NCBI RefSeq assembly: GCF_047495875.1
Contig: NC_092466.1
Span: 10,474,561-10,538,560, forward strand
Direction: 5' to 3'
DNA from: Pithys albifrons albifrons
Lineage: Eukaryota; Chordata; Aves; Passeriformes; Thamnophilidae
DNA: 64,000 bases
Shown piece after piece: positions 12,669-25,382 of the stretch. The notes under the pieces were generated by a model. The model did no database searches, was not told the DNA's origin, and saw only the letters and a list, made by a program, of their open reading frames with translations. Numbering within the stretch: position 1 is the stretch's first letter; every line of letters starts with the position of its first letter. The translations under genes were made by a program, and so were the position numbers.

Positions 12669-15600
12669 GTTACATTTTGATATCCAAAGTCATCTTGGAA
12701 AGCATTACAATAAAGCAGCCCTAATGCCACAGAGTTCATATTTTCATATTACAGGACTATGGTGCTGTTCTGCCAGCAGGTCTCTTGGGAACTCTTTGGC
12801 TGCCATCCCAATTTATCTTCTACATAAGCTGACTCATTTAAAGAGACAAGAACACCATATCCTCAGGAGTGCATGCTGAGACATTCTTTTAAAGATATGG
12901 TTAATGCCTTCACCAGTTCTGTGGGTGCACTGCATTTATTACAGCAAACCAATAGAGTAACAGTGGTGTGTGTTCTGCTGTGAAAATGCAGCATGCACTG
13001 GAGCTGCAGAGAAAAGGAAAATGTAAAGGATCTTTGAACTGTTATCAGATGTTTGTGGCTGAATTATCATTGCAGAAAAAGTTTGGGATAGCTCAGATTT
13101 AATAAAACAAATAATTCTGAGTAGCAGAATTTCTAAATCTTTTGGGTTTGTTTAGGTTTTGTTTCATGGTTTTGGAGGTTTTTTCCTCTCCATAGAAAAC
13201 CTCTTGTGTCTGGTGAGACATGAGCTCTATGGCTGTGGCAGTTATAGCCACTCTTTCTTTGGGCATGCTGGTATCTAATGTTACTGATCTGCAACCTTTA
13301 AGCGAGGGTTTTAATTGAGCTTTTTCTCCTGTATGTGGGTCACTGCTCTCTAAAAATATGTAGGAATTTAAGATGTCCAAAACTTCTGCCTGTCAGTCAA
13401 ATTTTTATTAGTTAATGAGGGAACAGGCAACGTATCATCTCAGTTCTGCAATAAGGCTAAACCCTGGAATAGTGACATCTGTGATTTATTATTTGCATAA
13501 TGGTCAATCTGAACCTGGGGTTAGAAACATTCTTCATTTCACTACAGACCACAAGCAAAAATTCAGGTAATGATAAAGCTATCCTGAGGTTACATGAGTA
13601 AATGCTGTACACTCACTTGGCAAAGGAATAAGATAGTTATGTATGAACAGATTGTTACAGTCAGACTTCACACATGCAAAGAGAGATGATTCCCCTGCTA
13701 TTGGAAAAGAACACTTTCCAAAAATCTGTATGACTGTTTTGTTCCCTCTCAAAGGTGTTGCAAAGCCGTTTTGTCAGATTGGGCTTTTAAGAGAGTCCAG
13801 ACAGGAGCAGGACTTGGACTCTCTTCTGATCAAATGGCTAGTGCTCAGCAAGAAAGATTCATGTCCCAGTGAGTACCTACACAAAGAGCTTGTCTGCTCA
13901 GTAAGGGCTTTAATTTGTACCTTCCGGTCCCTCTAGTCTTGGAGGTAATCAGAGATGCAAGTAGCTGGTTCTGTGTTGTCATCCAAGCAACATGTCTAGA
14001 AGTAGTACTGTACCAATCTTGCACAAAATCCCCAAATAGTACTAATAAGAGGAGCAGCAGACTGCAGAGTCAGTTAGAAAATCACTATGATGTGGGGAAA
14101 GGTGGTTTTGGTGACAAAAAGCATGTTAGACACTTTCTATTTTTGTTTCCTACTCTCTGAAAACTGTAAAAGCTTCAGAAATGAAAGCTCTTTTTTTTTT
14201 TTTGGCCTTGGAAAGTTATGTGCATAAACATGCCAACGTTCAAGTTGCCACAGTACTCTTCAGTGGTGTGTTTGCTGCTTCCTGCTCCAAAGGATTCCCA
14301 GTATCTGATGTGGACCCTGATCTACTGTGTCGGAACTAGAGTTTGGTGCTATGTTGTCTTATTATTATGACATTGTCCTGAGAATCCAACACGAGACTAG
14401 AGCCACACCATCTTGAGTGCAGTGTAGACTCTGGTTTTAGAAGGAAGAAATCATTTAGTAGGAGTTGCCTTCACCAAGATCCATAAGCAAAAGTTTCATA
14501 GGCTAAAAAGACAGTAATAAACACATCTATACTTATCCAAGGCGGGCGGGGGGGGCAAAAGTGTTTAACTCTCTCTTAAATTTAGTTTCGGTAGGGAGAG
14601 ACAAGTTTGTAAAGTGCTAAGTGGAACCACTTCAGTGGGGGACTTAACTGAGGCAATATAAGAAGCCAGTAATTGAATCAGGAAATCTTTTCCATCCAGG
14701 ATTTGTTACCAAGCTTTTTCTCACTGTAATTTGTTTAGTGTCAAGAAGCTGTTTGAAATCTACCGACTCTTGTAGGTGTTTGATGTCAGACATAAGTATA
14801 AAAGTGTGAAACCAGTCCTGGAAGCACTTGCACTCTCTTCCTTTTTGCAAGGGAAGCTTGCAAAATGCAGTCTGTTATGTTAAGAAAGCATTAAGTGTTT
14901 TTGGTTTGTTTCTTCAATGTCCCCTTTTTTTTCTGTAAAGTGCTTGCAGAGTACAGAATATTTGAAACCAAATGAGGAAAGTGCAGAACTCAAAAACATA
15001 GATAATCTATGATTCTTAAAAGGAAATAAAATGTGAAAAGTAACTTATCAATATCAAATCTTTTTAATGATAGTTTAATGAAAATGGGCATGTCTTCACT
15101 GCCACATAGAGAGGAAAGCCCTTCAAGCTGTATCTTAATGACTTTCTTAGACTGCATGAGTTTGTTTGAAGCTTAAGGTTTCAAATACTTCTATGCCATG
15201 AACAGGATTTGCTCTGGTTTTGACAGCCTCTTAGATGTTCATGAAGTTGAGACAAGGTCTAAAAATGTTTCAAGTTTAAACAGTGACATTATCAGATGTC
15301 CTCTGTGCTTATGTGTTGTGCCACATTTGTTTTCTCTGTTGCATCCCAAGTTTTACATAACTTTACATTGTGACTTTTTATTGAGCCTGAAAAGAAATCT
15401 TGACAATGCCAGAACTGAAGGTCCTTTCAGTAGTTCTTTGCCTTTGTGCAAAGAGCAATTCTTTTAGTCTTCCCTGTTGACCTTAGTGAATGTAAACCAT
15501 TTAAATTGAGGGAAGTTTTTCCTTTAATCTCTTTTGTAGCTCTCAGCTTGACTACTTAAAATGTCCTTGTGTTTTTTCTGTGAAACTCTTTATTCTCCCC

Positions 15601-17548
15601 TAAAGAATTATGTATTCTCTAACTGAAAAATACTTCTAATAAAATAAAGACATCTAAGACAGAATGTTCTATAGCTAACTATATGACAACTAAGTCATAT
15701 CAGAAAATCTTAACAATAAATGATATGTCATACTTTTTTCCCAGATACGCAGATGTTTCACAGCCTCTGTAGGAGGAATATAAACCCAAAAATATTGTTA
15801 TCTGCTTACAGACAAAGCAGTAGTCCTATTTGGATCAGGAGAAGAAATGAGTTGAGAATCAAATATCACTGCAGTCATCTGTCTCATGAAAGAAAGCACA
15901 AATTTCTGCTTTCATGGTCACAGCAAAACAATCAGAGACTTTTTCCTCCAAACCAAAGCCAATTTCAACTAACACTTAGGCTGTAAACTTTTATGGCATG
16001 ATTTTTACAGGTTAAAATATTGAAGTTTTTCTTTTCACTTTGACCTTAGTGGCCCTCACTTTTTTCCAGTCCTTCTGTGTGGTTTCAGCTGCTTGTTATG
16101 CCATGGTTGAGCACAGTCAGTCATTAGCACTAGTGCAAAGGCCCTGCAGTTCAAGGCTTGGCCCTGGAAAAGGTTTCCTTTGTTAGCTAGAGATGCCCTT
16201 TGTGTTTTGGTTGGGAGCTTCCATTCCTTTAACATGAACTTTGTTCAATGACCTGTTTTGTTCCTGTACCCCAAAGGAAGAAAAACATGGCTGCTGTGTC
16301 CTCTGTTTCAGAGAGGTTCCTTCACTTCTGAATATTGCCTATCAAGCAATCCTATAGCCTTTGACTGGTCTTGTCAAGCTGCCTTATGTTCCATCTTGCC
16401 TGTTAACCCACTCCAAGGGTCCTCAGTTGCTTTCACTTTGCACATTTTTTTCTTTTAGGAATAGGTTAATATTTTTCAGGTGCATATGCACCTTTTATCG
16501 TTTTTGATATTGATTGCAGAAAACTCTTCATTTATTGAACTGTATGTAATAGTTCCAGGTAATAAATAGTGAAATAAGGCATAAGTGCATTCTTTATCAA
16601 CTATGAAAACATCTGCTCTTCCTGTTTTTCTGTCACATTTCTTGTCATCATCTTGCAGTTTTACCTGCAATATCTCAGTCCATCTGACACCCAGAACTCA
16701 GGGAACCAGCTTCACTGTGGCAAATGGGATCTTCTTTTGACTGATTATTTCATATGACCAATAAGTCATGTCGTCCATTCACAAGATAAAAATGTCATTT
16801 TTAGAGTTACTTTGTAAAAACTGTAGGAATGTGTCAGCATCTATCAAGTATAATTTATGAAATATTGTCCTTGCAGATTAATAAATTGCTTCATAGCCTG
16901 TCTGCAATGCCAGATAACAAAGTAACACAACAAATAACCACGCTGTACAATAAAAAAAAGCTATTTACAAGCTTCAAAAACATTGCAAAAAAAAATAAGC
17001 CTGGCTTTCTACTTTTACACACCTGGGAAAACATTGTCTCATGTTAGTCCCTGAATCACTGACCCTCTGAACTCCCAAGACTCCAAGTTCTATACATGAA
17101 GTTCAGCAACATCAACTTGCAAACTGGCAAGCCTTTCCACTACAGTGTATCTACCAGTGCATTTTCTTTTGCTATTTGTTTGCTTTGCTGTTTGTTTTAT
17201 GGGAAGTTTTGTTTGTTTGAGGGAGGTTTTTTGAATCTTCAACCTTTGATAAGGCTATCCGAGACTATTTTAATCAACTTCTTACATTATTATTCATGAT
17301 ACTTTATTTTAACCAAATACAAAATGCTGTCACTCCTGATTGATTTATTTGCTATTTGGTGTAGAAACTGATGCAGTCTTCAACATTACTAGTAGTCTTT
17401 GTTCTGGGATTCCAATGGAGAAGTTTTATGTCATTTACAGTGAGACATTTCCTTGTAATATTGATCTGTCAAAAATATCAAAGAGCTTTTATCTTGTAAA
17501 CAAATCTGACCTTGAGCATCTCTAAGTCCTCATATGCAACTCCAGCAG
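12669..17548. other. Plain non-coding stretch
   Basis: No gene or transposon seen. Landmarks are an octamer-type POU site (ATTTGCAT) at 13491-13498 inside a near-symmetric ATTATTTGCATAAT, a T14-class run near 14190, a short G-rich knot at 14541-14555, and G/T-rich patches near 13140-13190 and 17160-17230. Confidence 0.5.
14541..14555. repeat. Short G-rich tract
   Basis: GG-C-GGG-C-GGGGGGGG in 15 bases, an isolated G-rich knot in AT-leaning DNA. The length of the last run is likely to vary between individuals or between reads. Confidence 0.7.
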
Positions 17549-17713
17549 AGTCTCTTGAGAGATGGTGAAATCTCTACCCTTAAAAATCTTCAGAATAGAA
17601 CAGAAAGAAGTGTGAACTAACTTTTGAAGTTAACTCTGCTTTGAGCAGGAGGTTGGACTAGTGACCTTCAAAGGTTTCTACCAACCTATGTTTTTTTCTT
17701 GTCATTCTGTAAT
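17549..17713 (+). mobile_element. CR1 LINE, 3' end, 5'-truncated
   Basis: This is the last ~165 bases of a CR1 retrotransposon in sense orientation. In order there is the GAGATGGTGAAATCTC block, a run ending TTTGAAGTTAACTCTGCTTT, the GAGCAGGAGGTTGGACTAGTGACC block, a CTACCAACCT block, and the terminal ATTCTGTAATT that replaces the usual ATTCTGTG repeats. It holds only untranslated 3' sequence and no ORF2. CR1 copies are nearly always 5'-truncated because reverse transcription starts at this 3' end, and the end is intact here. Substitutions and small gaps against the remembered consensus suggest an old, inactive copy. No target-site duplication is expected for CR1. Confidence 0.9.
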
Positions 17714-19080
17714 TCCCACTTTTCTCCAGCCTCAGATCATTTTGTGTTTGTTTCTATCCTCTTTGAACAAGTATCTTTTAACCTTGTCACAACTATTTTT
17801 CTGTACCCTTTCTATTTACCCCATATAGCTATCTTCATTTCTTTCTGTTTTACCATCAAATTCCTTAATAGTAATCTTAAATTGATTTTCCTTAACTCAT
17901 TGTATTTCTCTTTCAGATTAAGTCTTTTGTTAGAAAGTATTGTGCAGACAACTGCTTTCCTCCATGTTAGCACTGTTTCCTTCATATATGTTGGTCTATA
18001 TGTAGATAATTTTCTATCATTGCAGCATTCACTTTTTTCCACCCATCTCTGTTATAAAGGAAATCCTGAGTCCTTTCCTCCAGAGGAACTAAGTGGAAAC
18101 TGACAAGCTTTCAATGGACTCCAGAGGAGTCCACCTACCAGGAGTCCTTTCTCCATGAACGTCTCCCATTGCTCAGGCATCCTGAAACTTCAGAACACAA
18201 AATCTAGAGCCTCATGCTAATTTTCACAACATTTTCATGCCTTCTCAGGAAGGTATCCAGAATCATCTCCTTAGGACCACAGTTTATTGTGGACAATTTT
18301 GATCTCTTTGCACAAGTCTAGCAGTCCTTTGCCACAGCATGAACAAAAATTAGTTTTCTACATTGTCTTATCTTTCTTTGAATTAGACAATTCATGTAAT
18401 CTCTGACACTGAGAAGGTACTCTCTGATTCTGCCATGACCAGGAGTTCATGATAGCACTGGTTTAATTTCTTATGGGGTCAAAATAAATCAGTATTCCTT
18501 CCTAACCGCAGGTTATACTTCCTTCTCCACTATACCTAGTCAGTATATTCCTCTCCTTTCTATTAGTCTGCTGTCTCAGCATCGCCTGTTCATCTCTCAC
18601 ATTCTGTTAGGGATTTTTTTACCCTAGTCTCCATTTCTGAATACCAATTTTCCCATTTTCTTTTGTGTGCAAAAGACCTTGTCAAACATGTGGAGCTTGA
18701 ATGATTTCCTTAACCCTGTCACATTTCAAAGCAGACTTCTCGCCATACTTCTTTTTAGTTCCCATTACTTTATTCCATCACTGTTTCTATTTCCACTTAT
18801 AAATCACTCTGAGTAACCCACTCGGGAATTATGAACACCCTGTGCTTCTGCATCCACAGAATCTTACTTCTTCCTTTGTGTTGGGACTGAGCTGTGATAC
18901 TCAGTATCCACACACCTCCCAGGCATCCTGCCCTGTTCCTGGATTATATATTGAAAAAAGCTCACTTGTTTCAGTTTCCCTCCAAAAACTCCTTTTTCTA
19001 CTCGTGACCATCCTTCCCTTGTTTTTCATTCCTTTGTCTGCCAATCATTTCTTCTGATAGTTGTCTAATTGCATGTATAT
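17714..19080. repeat. Long pyrimidine-rich tract, no gene
   Basis: For about 1.3 kb downstream of the CR1 copy the + strand is strongly enriched in C and T, with many TTTCT, TTCCTT and CTCC words and few G runs. A 134-codon + strand frame at 17699-18103 is made of Phe, Leu, Ser and Ile, as expected from such composition, so I do not call it a gene. The minus strand is correspondingly purine-rich. No family was recognised; it could be an old pyrimidine-rich transposon or a mutational strand bias. Confidence 0.45.
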
Positions 19081-19749
19081 TTCTTGTTTGGTTTTTTGTT
19101 GTTTTCCCACTAAATTGAAAATATTTAGGAAAATGTTTTGTGAGAGGATATGGATAAATAAAAAAGGCAACATAATTGAACTTACACTGTCAGGATTGTT
19201 GAATAGGTTTACAATTAAATGTTTTTAAATACTTTGAATTATCATTAGACTATTTTTATTTAGTGAGACAATCAATATCCCAATGTATTTGAAATAAGAT
19301 CTGAGGTAACAGTATATGTTTTTGAACTGGCAGACATGGAATGAGAAGATATCCCCTGATGTGTTTGACAGAAGGAACTTAGTAGGAAATTTTTTACACA
19401 TGTATGGTGTCTTCTGCCACCAATTCAAATACTACTTCCAGAACACTAAGAGTTTAAGTTCCTGAACGTTAATGTTTGCACTTTGATTCACAGGGTATTA
19501 AGAACAAGCATGCAATCAACCCTTTAACTGGTACCTGATTTTTGTTGGCTTTTTTTCCATTAAATATCTCATATTTTTGAGGCAACTTTTACCAAAAAAC
19601 CATGATAAGTGACATAACACTGTACTCATGGTTTCTATTTGCCTTTTTACTGCTGACAACTTGTTCTGTTTACTTTGAAAACAGTGTTTTACCCACATTG
19701 TGCAAGCAGACCAACCATATTGGTGTAATTGGCGGCAGCATTCACTTAA

Positions 19750-19885
19750 AAGCAGAAACAAAAAAACCCCTACTACCACAAAAAAACCCCTGAAAACAAC
19801 AACAAAAACCCACACACCAAAAGAACACCAACCCCCTTCTCCCCTCTAAAAACACCACTGAAACCCCAAGACCACAATACACAAT
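19750..19885. repeat. A/C-rich low-complexity tract
   Basis: Almost entirely A and C on the + strand. A 13-base unit CAAAAAAACCCCT occurs twice, at 19759-19771 and 19779-19791 (period 20), followed by ACAACAAC and CACACACC words. On the minus strand it is the same G/T-rich class seen at 12324 and 27712. Confidence 0.75.
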
Positions 19886-20706
19886 ATTAATTCTTTCTCT
19901 TTCTTTAAGAAAAGCATACAAAGTGGTATAGTACACCAAGTACAAAACAAAACCTAAACCAATTTGAATGCATAGATTTGTACTCTTGACATAACTGGAG
20001 CAGAGTCTCCTAAGGGATGGAAGTTTCCTGGCCACTCTGATATTTGTATGTATTGATGTTTTTACTGTCTATGCCCTGCAAAGACATGTTCAGATACTTT
20101 AGTATTTTAGTTTTTGTAGTATGCCCTGACTCCTTCCACTAGTAAATAAAACAAACTTTTCTTACGTCCAGTCAGACTTGTGTTGCAAAGGGTGACCACA
20201 AACTCTGAATCACAGTTCCAGCTTTTGAAACTATTTTACACTGAAACTTGTGCTCTAGTTCTGGGAGTTTTGCTCTTTCCTAAACAGTTACAGGATTTAT
20301 TCTCTGTAGCAAAGCGAAAACAATCTTTTGCCAGGAAATAGTTGTTTATGAGCAGTCATCTTGCACTGTCAAGACCACACAAACTCAGATGGCCACTTGA
20401 GGTAGTCTGGCATGATTTCTTGAGAAGACAGGTGACATCATAGCTTTAATTTTGGCATTATGGCAGAATTCCAGATTGAGTGATGAATGTTGTGTGCATT
20501 CAACCCCCTGAACCAGCAAAAGATTTGTATGCCTCTTCCTTCCCAGTGTTGGTCTTGTCCATCACCAGCTGAGTAGTCTCCATCTCCCTCCTGCCACAGA
20601 GAACCAGCTGTACTTTGATCCTAGAGATGAGTCTCTTTACTCTTTAAATGCATAGCTTTGACATAAATATTATCTATAATCCACACCTTGCAGATATGAC
20701 TATGTG

Positions 20707-21040
20707 TAGCGGCCTTCAAGTACCTAAAGGGGCTACAAGAGAGCTGGAGGGAGAACCCTTACAAGGATGTGGACTGACAGGAGAAGGGGAAATGGCTTTA
20801 AACTGAAAGAGGGTAGGTTGAGATTAGATATTGGGAAAAAATTATTTACTGTGAAGGGTGGTGAGGCACTGAGACAGATTTCCCAGAGAAGTTGTGAATG
20901 CCCCAGCTCTGGAATTTTCAAAGCCAGCTTGGATAGGGCTTTGAGCAACCTGGTCTAATGGAAGGTGTCCCTGCCCCACTGCAAGGGGTTGGAACTCTTT
21001 CATGTCCTTTCAAACCCAAATCATGGGCTGGATTCTATAT
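20707..21040 (+). mobile_element. CR1 LINE, 3' UTR, 5'-truncated
   Basis: About 330 bases match the CR1 3' untranslated region almost end to end. It begins at the CCTTCAAGTACCTAAAGGGG block and continues with GGGGAAATGGCTTTAAACTG, GATTAGATATTGGG, a TTTACTGTGAAGGGTGGTGA block, AGAAGTTGTGAATGCCCC, the TTGGATAGGGCTTTGAGCAA block, GGTGTCCCTGCCC, and a worn tail (CAAACCCAAATCATGGGCTGGATTCTAT). There is no ORF2 sequence. Short open frames inside it on both strands are shadows of the repeat. This is the least eroded CR1 copy in the window. The 3' end has lost its clean octamer repeats. Confidence 0.93.
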
Positions 21041-21439
21041 GCTTACTGATGGCTCTTAGGACATCCTTAACAGATGCTTTTGATAGTTATAGGCAGCCTC
21101 TTGAATTCTATAACGACAAAACCCTTCACCCTTTAGGAACATTTTCAAACATATTTTGCCATATAACATGTGCATTTAAAAGACTGTGGTTTGTCTTGAT
21201 TAAAGATGTACTAGTATTGCAAGAAATTCACAGCCAATCATTGTGAGTTATATTTTGGATATATTGGAATTTCCTTCAGGAAATACACCAAAAATCCCCT
21301 GGTTGCTGTTTAGGGGAACTGGGACAAATATGAAAGAGGGGCTGGCCAAGCTGTGGTTATCAAGCTAAATGCAGAAGCCAAGTGATTGAATTGCATGTGT
21401 CTTAAATTGACTGCAAAGCTGTGTTGGAATGGGAACTGG
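21041..21439. other. No feature seen
   Basis: AT-rich spacer between the CR1 3' UTR and the richer segment that starts near 21440. A 93-codon frame at 20965-21246 begins inside the CR1 copy and has no other support. Confidence 0.4.
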
Positions 21440-22265
21440 TGGCTAATTTAAATCACTGTTGTCAGGGTGAAATAAAGCAGCAAAATCTACTGTAGCTGAC
21501 ATCGTTACAGTCCCCCAGGACCAAGCTGCCTATGCAACCTCTGCAATTCTTGGAGCAATGGAGCAGCAGTGGAGCTGCTACACTACAACTCTCTGATTCA
21601 TAGATTTCAGTGTTTGGCGCTTCTTGGCCAGAAAAATACTTTGTTACGGAGCTCGCACCTACAGGATGTTGAGTCATCTGCGTGGAGTTATAGGCATATT
21701 AGAAGGCAACAGTCTGCTTACTTTTACCTCTGCAATGTGGCTGAGGAGCTGTGTCGCCCAGCACATACACTTCTGTGCTGTGACCTCTCTGAGGCATTGC
21801 TGCCTTTTCTGGCAATGAGCTGTGACCCTTGTGTGCATGGTGTGCATTGAGTGCTGGCAGCACAGACTGAACAAGCATTCGCACCCAATCCATCCTCATT
21901 TGCAGGCTCACTTTTCTTATGCAGCTCATCAAAGTAGGCTATTAAATAAGATTGTGTTTGAGAAAAGCTAAAAGCTGATGTGTGCCTGCCAACCACCTTC
22001 GAGCTGGCAAGAGACATGAGCAATTCCACAAACCAAATGAGATGAGTTTAGAATGTATTTCATGCTGCTGTGCCTCTGAAGGGGGAAGCAGCCTTCTGTT
22101 GCTCAGGAGTGCTGCATACCATTCAAGGGGGGAAGGATAGCATATATATCTGGCTGGAATTCCATGGAGCTGTGAAAAGATATTTATGTGCATGTGTAGC
22201 CATGTACATTCACAGGCAACACAGTTGCAGCAAATTAAAAGCCAGATAAACAAGCTGTTTCCTAA
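21440..22265. promoter_or_regulatory. Richer segment, possible regulatory element or non-coding exon
   Basis: This 0.8 kb segment is richer in G+C than its flanks and poor in stop codons: three minus-strand frames overlap for 60 to 100 codons around 21670-22030. A minus-strand donor-like site (GAG then GTAAAAG) lies near 21730, with a pyrimidine-rich acceptor (CTGTGCTGCCAG) about 130 bases upstream of it on that strand. The right part (about 22135-22260) has mixed sites such as CATATATATC, GATATTTATG and AGCCAGATAAACA that look enhancer-like. No protein family recognised. Confidence 0.2.
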
Positions 22266-25243
22266 CAGTAAGTTATGGTCCTGACTGATCTCTCAGGCTT
22301 TTTACCAACATATGCTGTCCATTTCTAAAGTATCAAAAGTACAAGATCTATGGTATCTGGGCTAATGGACTCATTCACATTCCTCTCCTTCTCTGATTCA
22401 TGCTGCTCAAAGATGATGCTGGTAGGCCAGGAGTTGAATTTAAAGTAGAGCCTAGAAACTTAGTGTAAGTGCCTCCATCAGCATATCTCTCTGTTTTCCA
22501 TCATGTCTCCAAAAGCTGTTTAATGAAATACAGAAGCTTTTCTTCCAGTGTTATAGAGGCTCTATATTTTGAACTGTCAAAGAACTATGACTAAAGCTCA
22601 AGACTTCAATCAGAAGGAAGAACTAGAAAATTGTCAAATTAATGGCTGTGATGAGAACATCACTGGAGCAAGATGAAGGTCAGTTGATTTGGCCTTGGTT
22701 TTTATTTTCTCTTTTGCCTCAGGAAAATGATATTGTAGCCAAGCAGAGAAGGCCTTCCCATATCCCAGCTTTTCTTACACTGTCTTGGAAAACTCACTAG
22801 CTTTTTCCCCATGCTTTGGATATGTTCACAGTCAGTAATGGGAAGAAACATACTAAGCCTCATCACCCCAAATTCCTTTTTCTCCCTGCTTCTCTGTAAA
22901 GATCTCAACACTGAGAATAAAAGGGATTTAATGACCTCCTAAAATAGGTTACTCTGCCTAAACTCTACTTTTGAGACACTTGCACTGAAATAGAAGCTTT
23001 TAAGTTTCAGGTCACCAATGAAGTCCAAATATAAGATGATTCATCTCTTTGATTCCTTACGTATAGAATATCTTTTTGGAAAACTCCTGAAACACAAGTT
23101 ATGGGAGACCCTGGAGGCAATTCCTACAAAAAACAGAGTGGTTGAAGAGTTCCTTTTGGCCTTTAAATTCTGTTTATCTGCAGGAATCATTGATCATCAT
23201 TACAGATCACTGTCAGTAGCCTCTGAATATATGTTTCTTTCATAGTTTCTGTGAATTCTCCAGGTTCTGAGGGCTTTATGAGGTAATGTCATATGAATGC
23301 CTGTGATGGGTTAGAACCACACCTACTAGGTAAAGTGATGACAGAAATATTCAAATTAAAAACATAATCTCATTGTAGAATGAACTTCAATAAAGTATAC
23401 ATTTCAGGAAACTGCTTTATAGTATTGCACAAGCAGAAAAAAAGTTAAATTTATTGCACATCTATTCTGTGGGTAATGACTCACCCTCTTCTGGAGGAAT
23501 GCAAACAGACTTGTAATGCACTCCAACATGACACTAAAAATATCTTACTGCCATTCACAGTTTGTAATACAGAAGTATTTCTTAAGAGGTTTTTGAAACA
23601 AGGGCTTAAATATTCCAGTTCAGTTCATCAAATAAGTAGGCCTTGACTACTTTCCAAACAGCTGCACTGAGGTTTTTAGGATTAATTCTTAAAACCTTAT
23701 ATGACCAAAATTCCTGCTAATTGGATTTTAATTATTTTCTGTGCAACACACTTAACCTGATGCTTTTGCCTTTTTGTAGAATAACAGCATGGGGATGGAG
23801 CATGTTAATTCAGATGTACAGCTGTAGAAAGAATGTATCAGTACTTCCCAAACTAGTAAATTCCTGTTTTGTAGGCTTTGTAACCAAAACCTTTTTGGTA
23901 TGATCATGTGCTTTGTATGTTTCTATATGCAGTTTTTACTGGGTTTCCCAGTAACTATGGAATGATGCAGTTGTCTCAAAGATACAAAATTCCTACTGGA
24001 TTTGTGGAAAGAATGGAAAGTGAGAAATAAAGGCTTCAACCACCAGCTTATCCCTTACTAATAGTTATGAAGTCCAGCAAGATGGTCATTTCTGACATGA
24101 ACCAATAAAAAGGCAGACACTCTTAATTCTATTGCTCATGGTCGTCTTTTTAACTGTGACAGATACAGGTTTTGTAAGGTCTGTCTCAAAACCTATTTCA
24201 TTCTGTTTTTTTTTTTTAAATGCCCAGTTAATGAAAATGAAAACATTTTGCCAAAGCCTTCATAGCCCATCTGTCTGAATGTTAGAATACCCATGGTGTT
24301 TTCTCTTAGCCAGCTTGGTATGCTTCAATTGAGAAATGCAGGTCTGCTCTGTTATGGGGTTGCTTTGGGTCTGAGCAGTCCAGGTCCTCTGAGATCTCTC
24401 CTCTGAGCTAGGATCACTGAGCAGAAAGAAACCTAAAAGCCTTGGGAATCAGATGACCGAGATATCTTGGGCCAGTCTTTAGAAAATTATTGATTTGAGT
24501 GCTTGGTAACAAGAAGTTTTGATTATGCTCATTTAAAAGAAAGACCTTTAGTTGTTATTTCTGAGGGTTAGAATTTTTTGTTTTACAATCCAACATTATT
24601 TTCCCGGTCATCATATTCACCATCTTTGCTGTACAGGGGTTATGATTAACCAGACCTCTTTGGGGAAGTAAAAAACACTACTGTTTGATCACTGCTAGGA
24701 GAAGTCTTAATGTGTCCTCAGTCCAGACTATTTGCACAAAAACATTAATTTCTGCTCACAGTGTTTTGCCAACAGGAAGTACTGGGCCTGTTTATGGTTT
24801 TGTTGTGTATTTTAAAGTAATTATTGTCCTATAGAAGAAGCCAAAGCCTTGATAAGGAGCCCTTTATGTTACCTTATTTGGATAAGTGATGATTCTATGT
24901 ATAGTACATATTAACACAGAAACTTGTTTTTAGATGACCAGCAAGACCTATGTAGTTTAAAATTAGCCGGACATAGGAACTATACTGTATTTTTAAAGGA
25001 CAAAGCACAGCTGTTACATTAGCAAACACAAGTCAGCCTCTTCCTCAGAAAAACTGAGTTTTATAAATATGTCATCAAGGTCATAAAAACAAACTTACTG
25101 GATAGGAAACATTATTTTGTTTTAAGTACAGATGTCAACAAACTCACTGCCTGTTCTGTATTCAGATTAGTACTGATGGGAGAAGAAAGGCATTTGACAG
25201 CAATACTGGCTGTTTGCAGTTCTGCTTGGCAGAATGAGAGTGG
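22266..25243. other. Plain non-coding stretch
   Basis: No gene or named repeat. It contains a T13-class run near 24209, AATAAA hexamers and chance frames under 80 codons. The TGTGATGGGTTAG near 23302 resembles the first bases of some passerine LTRs but does not continue as one. Confidence 0.5.
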
Positions 25244-25267
25244 GAAAGCAGGACTGAAAGCAGGACT
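25244..25267. repeat. Perfect 12-bp tandem duplication
   Basis: GAAAGCAGGACT occurs twice head to tail at 25244-25255 and 25256-25267 with no mismatch. It lies four bases from the edge of the CR1 reverse-transcriptase fragment, so it may mark a rearrangement breakpoint. Confidence 0.85.
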
Positions 25268-25271
25268 AAAA

Positions 25272-25382
25272 TCAAGGACCTGTGGCAAAGGCTTTTCTGA
25301 AGTCCAGGTAGACAACAACCAAAGCCTTTCCCTCATCGACTAGGTGGGTCACCTGGTGATAAAAGGAGGTCAAGTTGGTCAG
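25272..25382 (-). mobile_element. CR1 ORF2 reverse-transcriptase fragment
   Basis: Read on the minus strand, 36 codons before a stop give [18 protein letters not shown] followed by a stretch ending [10 protein letters not shown]. This matches the CR1-clade reverse transcriptase around motif A (family pattern LxNLxxFYxxVTxLVDEGKxxDVVYLDFxKAFDT). The metal-binding Asp in LDF is present, but the Asp of the following KAFD is replaced by Ala. The match stops abruptly on both sides: a TGA at 25272-25274, and unrelated sequence above 25382. With neither end nor the rest of the enzyme, it is an internal fragment and cannot be active. It has the opposite orientation to the 17.5, 20.7 and 31.4 kb copies. 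Confidence 0.88.

Noticed and set aside
17699..18103. 134-codon + strand open frame
   Set aside because: It is built of Phe, Leu, Ser and Ile from a pyrimidine-rich tract, partly overlaps a CR1 tail, and has no motif or splice support.
20733..20958. Short frames on both strands near 20.8 kb
   Set aside because: They are shadows of the CR1 3' untranslated region.
23302..23330. TGTGATGGGTTAG as the start of a passerine LTR
   Set aside because: Similarity ends after about 12 bases, and there is no matching LTR body or end.
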